DNA of 64,000 bases from Candidatus Cardinium hertigii (lineage in GTDB: Bacteria > Bacteroidota > Bacteroidia > Cytophagales > Amoebophilaceae): NCBI RefSeq assembly GCF_003176915.1, contig NZ_CP029619.1:124001-188000 (forward strand), in the 5' to 3' direction. The notes below the pieces were generated by a model, which had not been told where the DNA came from, did no database searches, and worked only from the letters and a program-made list of their open reading frames with translations. Position 1 is the stretch's first letter. Every line of letters starts with the position of its first letter. Positions 57,261 through 64,000 of this stretch are shown here, one piece after another. The translations under genes and the position numbers were made by a program.

Positions 57261-60200
57261 TTAAAGCTGCTTAGCAATAATCCCTTCACAAATGTGCTGC
57301 ATTTCTGCTAGCCATTGCTGGGGAGCCTTATGGTTTTTCCCCCACGGTATATAAAAAGCTAAGGTTTCTTTAGCTATACGCTGTTGGTCAGATGGCTTAC
57401 GGACAGATAACGTACGCATGTTATGCAATCGATCTGCCAGCTTTACTTGTACCACACGTATGTCTCTACATTGATGGAGTATATTTTTATTTTCTACCTT
57501 ATCTAATTCCCAAGGATACCCATTGGTATTGTAGTGGGTAACCTGATCGACAATAGCAGCTACCTCAGCGCCATATATCAGCTCCAGCTGATGAAGCGTA
57601 ACAGGTGTATCCTCTACGATATCATGCAACAAACCCGCTAAAATGGTAGCGGGATCCTGGGTAGCCTCCAATAGCAGCTTGGCTACTGCCATCGGATGGG
57701 TATAGTAGGGAGACCCTGATTTACGCCGTACTAAACCATGGGCCTTTTTAATAAAGGCAATGGTTTGCTGTATAAGCTCCTCCTTAAGCGTAGTTTGTGC
57801 CGTAAGTAAGGCTATTAGCTCCTGCTCTTGCGCCAAGCTTTCTGCTGTTTCAGCTAGGGCATTGGCTACCAGATCAGCAGGATCATATGTCTTAAAGCGC
57901 ATAACTTTACGGCCGTCCAGCGGGAATACGTAAAGGCAACTTACCTGCGTTGGGCTTTCTATTATTTCCACATAGCCCCCGTGGGCTTCTACGATTTGTT
58001 TACTTTCTAGTTGATAAAACTGCGCTTCACTAGCAGGTAGGGTAATATTTGCGTTCATTGCTGTGATACGATAGCTGGGTTTTAAGTTTGGTAGGCTTGT
58101 ATCCGTACTAAAACAGCAAGCCAGCGCAGGTAAAATTAAGGAAGGGAGATCAGCCGTGGTTTCTGCTGCCAAACCATACTGCAAGGTAGTAGCGGCGAGG
58201 GTTAAGGTTACGATATGATCAGTAGCTTGTTGGCCCTTGCTGATTGCCCATAGGTTGAGCAGCAGCAAGCACTCCAATAACGCGGGATCTACTACTATTT
58301 CAGCTACGTCTGTTTGTTTGCGAAATAAGAGCGCTAACGGTCCCCCTAAATCCAATATATACTGGTTTACTTTTAAGATAGTTGATTCAAGTGGGATGGG
58401 CTGTATTAATTTTTTATTAAGTTTTAGGCTCCGTTCTTCTTGGGCTCTCCATGCCAGACAATCGCTGAATTTTTGTAGTTTCTTGTTAAAGAGCGTTATT
58501 TCATTTTCTACTTTATGCGGATCATTCCTTGCAATAGGACACAAAGTTTCTTGCAGGTTAACTCCCATTGCTCGTAAGAGAGTACCTCCAGCAGTGGCAT
58601 CCAATCTAGCCCAATGCGCTTGGCTATAGATGGCTTCTAAGGAAATCCTTTGTTCATAGGTTCTAGTAAGTTCGATAATTTTAAGTTTAGCGGTTGCTTT
58701 GTCTCGTAGGTATTTATACAAGACAAATCCTACTAGCGTGCTTGCTACAACTGCTGTCGCTAATACAAGTTCTATGACAGAAGCATGCCTAAAGCTTTCC
58801 CAAAATAAGTCCATAAAACGTATAGGAAGCAAGAATCTATGGATTAGTAAAGCACAAAGTAATAGCATACTACTGCATTCCACGGATAGTAATACAATAG
58901 ATAGGCTTATGCTAGCTATAAGAAGCGCACAAACCATAGGGCTATAGTGTCCTAGTTTAGCAAATTGGAGGGGCGCTATAAAAAGCAGAAGAAACAATAG
59001 CATAGGCCATAGATCATGCAATAGCGGAATTCCTCCCTTTCGATAAGCATGCAGGGCTGGGTAGAGCGCTAGGATGGTTCCCAAGGCCATCACAGCCATA
59101 TAGAGGTATACATAGGGAAGGAAATACTGCCTTTGGATAAAGCACAATGCGATAATGGCATTAAGGATGGTATAGCTGCCGACTGCTACAAAGGTGCGTT
59201 CTTGGGTAGGGAAAACACTTACACGATAGGAGCTGGTAAAAAGTGTTTTAAGCCGTTGCACCCGTTCCAACCACCAGCGTTTGGTGATTTGATTTTGTAG
59301 ATCCCAGGCACTGCTATCTGGGATACCCACCCAGCCAGTATTGGCCTTTTTAGGTAGGATATAGTGGATGGTTGCTAAAATACATACACTGTAAAAAAAT
59401 GCTTTAAGCCAATCTATTTCCCGTATAACTTTCTCCTGTATAAAAACATCATAAGTTGCTAGTGATGCACTTATCATTATGTTATACAGAACAGCAGACG
59501 TTCGTGGTATAAATCCAAAACAAGTCGTGATAAATAAAACGTTGATGGTAGGTACATAAATGTAAATAGCTTTAAATACTAACTGTACAACATTATCTGT
59601 ATGGAACACAATAAATATAGAAATGGCACCTATTACGATAGAAATAATCCGTGCAGTTCTTAAAGAAGGTTTATTTTTTGAAGTGTTCGTTATAATAGGC
59701 CATATATCATTTGTGAATAAGGTCGAAGCAATATGCAAATACGAGTCAGCAGTGGACATTAATAGGGCAATAGTAGCTGTTACAAGCAATCCTTGCATAC
59801 CAGGGAAATAGGAAAAATGCATAATATAGTTTAATAAATTCTGATTTTCAGGAATTTTATGGCCACTTATATGTAAAGCTACTGCAACAATTAAAAAAAC
59901 TAGAGGAAAAATAATACGTGCAATAGCACTACGGAGGAAGACTTTAGCTGCTTGTTGAATGGAAGAAGACATGTAGATGCGTTGCGTATAGGCTGGATCA
60001 AAAAGGAATATGGAATACCAGGTAATATTGAGAAATAAGTCTGTTTTATTGGTAAAAATTTCGGTAAAATTAAACTGTGGCAATGCTATAAGTTTTTTCC
60101 AACCGTTTAACAGGTTGGGAGCATGATAGAGAAGTAGAAAGATTAATACGGGGAAACAAATACTAAAAAGAAAAAATTGATAAACATCTGTAAGTGCCAC

Positions 60201-60734
60201 GGATCTAGCGCCACCAAATGTAGCGTAAATAATTACCAATAGTGACACCGCTATTGTATAGTAAGAAGCATATTCTGCTGCTTTAAAGAAGGAGCAGATC
60301 TTAATTACCATTAAGCCAACTTTGAACTGTGCTGATAAAATCATTATACTCATCATCATACCAAGCATAGCTGTAATTATTTGGATAACTGGTCCATAGA
60401 TTTTACCCATAGACGCAGCTATGGAAAAATCACCAATGAACCTTTTCATCCTTATGATGATAAACCTGGAAGCCAAATAAAGGCCAAGCGGAAGGATTAA
60501 ATCTATAATCAACATATAAATCCCTCTATGATAGTACATTTCTAATCTATGGCTTATAGTGGCCCCACCATACATAGTAGCTATCATTGAAACAACAATC
60601 ACAAACGTAGGCATTCTTCTATCCCCCACAGCATAATCTCTAAAGGTAGAAATCCCTCTGCTGCAGTATAATCCAATAGCAAGTGTCGCAGCTAAGAATA
60701 CGACGATAATCATTAAATCTATATCTATAGTCAT
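57261..60734 (-). CDS. SSS symporter fused to kinase-like and RelA/SpoT HD domains
   Basis: An 1157-residue fusion. Residues about 1-460 are an SSS symporter (GLYCSRGISTFRDYAVG, TFGGARSVALTDVYQF, MSTADSYLH). About 510-680 holds five or six more membrane helices. About 690-945 resembles a histidine kinase in decay: an N-box-like LLECLLLLNLWAIS with N827 and a G2-like KQIVEAHGGYVEI (913-925), but no DxGxG box and no clear phosphoacceptor. About 985-1155 is a RelA/SpoT-type HD domain with H1013, H1037-D1038, E1041-D1042 and D1101, so all metal ligands are present; no ppGpp synthetase domain follows. The layout recalls the CbrA transporter-kinases with an HD output. A membrane-bound ppGpp hydrolase that senses a solute is a plausible role, inferred only. 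Confidence 0.8.
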   Translation of the reverse strand: MTIDIDLMIIVVFLAATLAIGLYCSRGISTFRDYAVGDRRMPTFVIVVSMIATMYGGATISHRLEMYYHRGIYMLIIDLILPLGLYLASRFIIIRMKRFIGDFSIAASMGKIYGPVIQIITAMLGMMMSIMILSAQFKVGLMVIKICSFFKAAEYASYYTIAVSLLVIIYATFGGARSVALTDVYQFFLFSICFPVLIFLLLYHAPNLLNGWKKLIALPQFNFTEIFTNKTDLFLNITWYSIFLFDPAYTQRIYMSSSIQQAAKVFLRSAIARIIFPLVFLIVAVALHISGHKIPENQNLLNYIMHFSYFPGMQGLLVTATIALLMSTADSYLHIASTLFTNDIWPIITNTSKNKPSLRTARIISIVIGAISIFIVFHTDNVVQLVFKAIYIYVPTINVLFITTCFGFIPRTSAVLYNIMISASLATYDVFIQEKVIREIDWLKAFFYSVCILATIHYILPKKANTGWVGIPDSSAWDLQNQITKRWWLERVQRLKTLFTSSYRVSVFPTQERTFVAVGSYTILNAIIALCFIQRQYFLPYVYLYMAVMALGTILALYPALHAYRKGGIPLLHDLWPMLLFLLLFIAPLQFAKLGHYSPMVCALLIASISLSIVLLSVECSSMLLLCALLIHRFLLPIRFMDLFWESFRHASVIELVLATAVVASTLVGFVLYKYLRDKATAKLKIIELTRTYEQRISLEAIYSQAHWARLDATAGGTLLRAMGVNLQETLCPIARNDPHKVENEITLFNKKLQKFSDCLAWRAQEERSLKLNKKLIQPIPLESTILKVNQYILDLGGPLALLFRKQTDVAEIVVDPALLECLLLLNLWAISKGQQATDHIVTLTLAATTLQYGLAAETTADLPSLILPALACCFSTDTSLPNLKPSYRITAMNANITLPASEAQFYQLESKQIVEAHGGYVEIIESPTQVSCLYVFPLDGRKVMRFKTYDPADLVANALAETAESLAQEQELIALLTAQTTLKEELIQQTIAFIKKAHGLVRRKSGSPYYTHPMAVAKLLLEATQDPATILAGLLHDIVEDTPVTLHQLELIYGAEVAAIVDQVTHYNTNGYPWELDKVENKNILHQCRDIRVVQVKLADRLHNMRTLSVRKPSDQQRIAKETLAFYIPWGKNHKAPQQWLAEMQHICEGIIAKQL

Positions 60735-61142
60735 AATATTATGTAGAATAAGTAAAATTGTGGGGTTCTAAAATCTTGTGGAAATACTCGGTTAAACTAG
60801 AATCTATTATCAATGATAATACTATACATCAAATATGCACTTCGAATGACATAAAATAGATAATAAAACAAATTTCTCAAATTATATTCGATACAAACTA
60901 TAAACCAAAACAGACTGTTTTAAGTTGGCTAACCCAACAGTCTATTAGCCACTTCTTTCATCGTTCTTTTATACGACCAAGCCATGAGACTATCAAATAA
61001 CACGCTGATTTGTTGCATAAATCGAAATAAAAAATACTATTCTATAGCACAAGCACAACATTCAGTTATTTGGAACCTATCAAATAAATCCTTAAACCCT
61101 ACATCAAATTTCCTATAAGGTCTTTTCTTCTATAGAAAAAGA
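60735..61142. other. gap with possible transposase tail
   Basis: The minus strand from about 61020 to 60950 holds a short frame ISVLFDSLMAWSYKRTMK ending in a stop, next to TTGTTGCATAAATCGAAAT. It may be a vestige of an insertion sequence. No intact gene is present. Confidence 0.3.
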
Positions 61143-61313
61143 CTATAAACCACAAGTGGCTACAAGTGATAAGGTGATGACACTGGTAGCCATTTTTCTG
61201 CTCCCTACGGCATATTTTTGGAAAGTCTTAATACCTCTCCCGTAGTAAATTCCAATAACCAAAGTGCCTATTAAGGCTAAACCTATAATCATTACATCAA
61301 TATGCCCTAGCAT
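61143..61313 (-). pseudogene. N-terminal fragment of an SSS symporter
   Basis: A 56-codon frame, ATG at 61313 and TAG at 61143, encodes a start almost parallel to that of the fusion protein: GTLVIGIYYGRGIKTFQKYAVG matches ATLAIGLYCSRGISTFRDYAVG. It stops inside the second helix. Only the first 5% of such a transporter survives. It lies upstream of the full fusion gene in the same direction, as expected from a tandem paralogue that was later deleted. Confidence 0.85.
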
Positions 61314-61510
61314 CTTTCTTTTACTTTATTGCGCTATAATAAATTTACTACTATGTTTATAATGATTACTTGCTTTTATTTACACAAAAAAAATTATTAT
61401 GCCTAATAATACCTATTAATTATTGTGCAAAAACATCCCTGTACTAACGCGTAGTAGCTATTAGCCTCTACGGCGCAGGAAAGGAAGCCTATGTAAAGAT
61501 GCTATAGCTA

Positions 61511-61934
61511 CTATATAAGCTGCTTAGCAATAATCCCTTCACAAATACGCTGCATTTCTGCTAGCCATTGCGGAGCTGCCTTATGGCTGTTCCCCCATGG
61601 TATATAGAAAGCTAAGGTTTCTTTAGCTATACGTTGTTGGTCGGATGGCTTACGGGCAGATAAGGTACGCATGTTATGTAATCTATCTGCCAGCTTTACT
61701 TGTACCACACGTGTATCCCTACATTGATGAAGTATATTTTTATTTTCTACCTTATCTAATTCCCACGGATACCCATTGGTATTATAATGGGTAACCTGAT
61801 CGACAATAGCAGCTACCTTAGCGCCATACATCAGCTCCAGCTGATGTAGTGTAACAGGTGTATCCTCTACGATATCATGCAACAAACCCAGCTAAAATGG
61901 TAGCGGGATCCTGGGTAGCCTCCAATAGCAGCTT
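61511..61934 (-). pseudogene. duplicate fragment of the HD-domain region
   Basis: Nearly identical to the 3' end of the 1157-residue fusion gene (57270-57690). A 124-codon frame retains HD and LAD but an extra base at about 61890 (CCCAGCTA versus CCCGCTA) breaks the frame upstream. Matching ends abruptly at about 61934, where unrelated 5'-nucleotidase sequence begins. Lacking its own membrane part and the THP histidine in frame, it is probably not functional. Confidence 0.88.
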
Positions 61935-62200
61935 GGTTACACGTAGAGGCTATTTTAACCTTTTTAACATTACCTCGATTATCTCTTACAATCTTTCTAA
62001 CATTTGAACCAATCCATTTAAAATTTGATTCTGATATCCTTTTTTCTAACTCCTCTATACCAATCGCAAACTCATGATTCCCAAAAGATGCAATATCAAT
62101 ATTAAATGAATTTAATATTGAAACTATTGGTCGACCTTTCTCTCTTTTTTCTGGGCCATTAGTTAACAAAACATCTCCAGAGCAACAAATTAAAAAGACC
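61935..62200 (-). pseudogene. fragment of a 5'-nucleotidase/metallophosphatase
   Basis: In the minus strand the frame reads CCSGDVLLTNGPEKREKGRP followed by LNSFNIDIASFGNHEFAIG, with the GNHEF motif of UshA-like calcineurin-type phosphatases. The N- and C-terminal parts are missing and the frame runs into the HD fragment. About 75-85 residues remain. It is a chimera made by deletion or recombination. Confidence 0.75.
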
Positions 62201-62390
62201 CTTTAAATATATTTTTAATTAGTAATCACCTATTAGTAAACAGTAGCCTCAACCAAGGTAACTTAGGTTAGGCGTTTTCGTAGTCTACAGCATAAATAGA
62301 ACAGGCAATAGGGCCAAAATAACGTAGAATTTTTATTAAAATTTCATTCATATTCACAACTATTTAATGATATGCGTGATCTATTTGTAA

Positions 62391-63450
62391 TTAGATAACA
62401 TGAATCCCATGAAACAATCTGTAAACCCATTGCATCGATGGGCGATTAGTAGCATACCCACTTTGAGATAAAATAGTTTCATTACTGGATACTAACTCCT
62501 TACGTAGATAGTATTGCGCAATACTATAAACCATCAAACAAAGTGTCATTACCATCATTAACGTACTAATCCGCGTTGGCTTTTTAAGAAAAATAGAATC
62601 CACTTCGAAAGTATGGTCCTTGATAAATTTAAAGCCTGATTCTGTAACCGATTGCTCTTTATAAGTAGATAAAAGTTCTTGGTCTGGCAGCTCTTCTTTA
62701 TCTAATTGATTAGTGGCCAAAATAAACCGTCCTTTACTTAACTTAGCTCGATCAATGGTAAGTATATCTTCTACCAAGGTTACATCTATTAGTTGGTATC
62801 TATTCTTAATGGTTGAGCTCCTTTTTTAGGGAGACCTTTTTGATCATAGACAGGAACTGATTTATAAGCATAGTTCACCTTATGATATTGCAGCTTTTTA
62901 CTGATTTGTGCTAGCTGTTTATCTATATCTTGGGGGACAACCAAATAGATGGTTACCTAGATGCCATAACATCTTACGAGTAGCTGTAGCTTCTTGTGCT
63001 ATGTTTTTTGCTAAAGTCGCTATTTCTTTATCATAGGCTTGTTGAGCGTAAATCAATACCCAACGTTGGGAAACGCCTTTATAAACTTGGTGCAAAGCAT
63101 ACATTTTATAACCATGATCTAAATCTACCCAGGAGATTTCTGGTTGAAGTAATAAAGTTTTAGCTTGACTTATACGATTTGAAACTCTTGATAACCAAAT
63201 CAAATCATTTCTATATTTTACACAATAGGCATACATAGCTAAATCACCAACATATAAAAATGAAGGAGCGGATGCTAATTGCTTGCAGAAATTTTGCATT
63301 CGTTTAGCTGCTGCCTCTAAGGTTGTTTGGTCTGATGCATTACCAGAATGTGCTTCCATCCATATGGGGAAATTAGCAGCGCCAGACGTGGCTAATAATA
63401 GCGTCATCTGCTTTAGATCAAACCGTTTATTTTTAGCATGTCCATGAGTT
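62391..63450 (-). pseudogene. decayed IS1634-family transposase
   Basis: Two minus-strand frames cover parts of a DDE transposase: FPIWMEAHSGNASDQ, SFLYVGDLAMYAYCVK and LIWLSRVSNRISQAKTLL in 62919-63407, and FKFIKDHTFEVDSIFLKKP and MVMTLCLMVYSIAQYYLRKE in 62391-62777. Between them two frameshifts are needed (CPQDIDKQLAQISKKL then RYQLIDVTLVEDIL). The 5' end stops near 63450, where an IS5 fragment begins. The gene cannot make an intact protein. Confidence 0.85.
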
Positions 63451-63770
63451 GGAATGGGGGTTTAAAACACATTATAAGGTAGAACGTGTCTTTGGTAGCA
63501 TTAAAAGTTGGTTTCGAAGTTCAGGAGCCCGTTATATAGGGCTTGCTAAAACCCATACGCAACAGCTTATGGAAGCAATAGCCTACAATGTATATAGGTT
63601 TCCTAATATTATTTTAAGAGCTACTTAGGGGAATGGTCTATCCAAAATGGATAAAAACTCTAAAAATCAATAAATAATAAAAATACCTGGCCCTATAACA
63701 TCAAAAATCAAACCTAATAAGCATAGAAGCATAGAATAAATTTATTCTATCGACCTATCACAACGGTCTC
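63440..63770 (+). pseudogene. 3' fragment of an IS5-family element
   Basis: A plus-strand frame FKTHYKVERVFGSIKSWFR and RYIGLAKTHTQQLMEAIAYN ends in TAG at 63626-63628 and is followed by 140 bases that match the end of the remnant at 35321. The last shared bases are ACAACGGyCTC, near 63770. It joins the IS1634 remnant head to head, so one element probably inserted into or recombined with the other. Confidence 0.82.
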
Positions 63771-63778
63771 AGCACATA

Positions 63779-63880
63779 GAAAGGTTTTTTCTCTTTTAGT
63801 CCGTAAGCTGTAATTCCAGCTATGTTAATCACAGCAGAACAGTTATTCAAATAAGAATCAGCTGTAGACAGAACATAACC
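63779..63880 (-). pseudogene. internal fragment of an SSS symporter
   Basis: The minus strand reads LSTADSYLNNCSAVINI, matching the MSTADSYLN helix of the SSS genes at 19344 and 57261. Stops or frame changes bracket it. It is another piece of a lost symporter paralogue. The last 120 bases of the window hold nothing recognised. Confidence 0.65.
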
Positions 63881-64000
63881 CTATACAGCTAACACTCAAA
63901 TGAAAAATTTGACCAATTTTTACAACAAAGCCATCCTGCATTAAAGTATAGAAATTCTTTAAGACAAGGTCCTGTCCAGTGGCTATGACTTTCTTTCACC

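Overview
The window looks like part of the chromosome of an obligate intracellular Bacteroidota symbiont. The best fit is Candidatus Cardinium or a close relative in the Amoebophilaceae. The signs are AT-rich DNA with scattered genes and long AT-rich gaps, Bacteroidota-style genes (a PII-insert Nif3 protein with its zinc-ribbon partner, DUF502, a cysteine-poor TraR/DksA protein), many decayed insertion sequences and gene fragments, lineage-specific lipoproteins, a eukaryote-like RING protein, and part of an Afp/T6SS-iv type contractile injection system. The organism is inferred from gene content only; no rRNA gene is present.

Layout. 0-13 kb: housekeeping genes (tadA, serS, a PASTA protein, ddl, ftsH, superoxide dismutase, carbonic anhydrase, a Nudix hydrolase, mnmA), an outer-membrane-like protein, and a small protein that looks like a RelA/SpoT HD domain stripped of its metal ligands. 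13-26 kb: mfd, a cluster of small membrane proteins, rplY, yidD, an SSS-family symporter, comEC, and a manganese/zinc-type ABC system (ATPase and binding protein, no permease seen) beside its DtxR-type regulator. Two matching 18-bp palindromes lie in front of the binding protein and the regulator. 26-32 kb: a 5'-truncated copy of rluB, a repeat-bearing lipoprotein, a dCMP-deaminase-like gene, murD, tRNA-Ser(UGA), and a DUF502 protein. 32-38 kb: VgrG-, PAAR-, gp25- and baseplate-J-like genes of an injection system, with an IS5-family remnant sitting among them. 38-48 kb: lpxK, Nif3 and zinc-ribbon pair, TraR/DksA, intact rluB, two lipoproteins, rbfA, pdhB and a CdaA-type diadenylate cyclase. 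48-57 kb: a secreted-looking RING-finger protein, rluD, infB, nusA and rlmB. 57-64 kb: a 1157-residue fusion of an SSS symporter, a decayed histidine-kinase-like region and an intact RelA/SpoT-type HD domain, followed by fragments of paralogues, a 5'-nucleotidase fragment and IS1634 and IS5 debris.

How the parts relate. Three themes stand out. The first is host interaction: injection-system baseplate and spike genes, the RING protein, and lipoproteins, two of which share a short motif. The second is nucleotide second messengers: an HD hydrolase fused to a transporter, a dead HD homologue, and a c-di-AMP cyclase. The third is genome decay by partial duplication and insertion sequences: the rluB fragment, the HD and symporter fragments, and three IS remnants. 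Start codons were chosen by eye from family length, Shine-Dalgarno matches and conserved N-termini; edges of pseudogenes are approximate.
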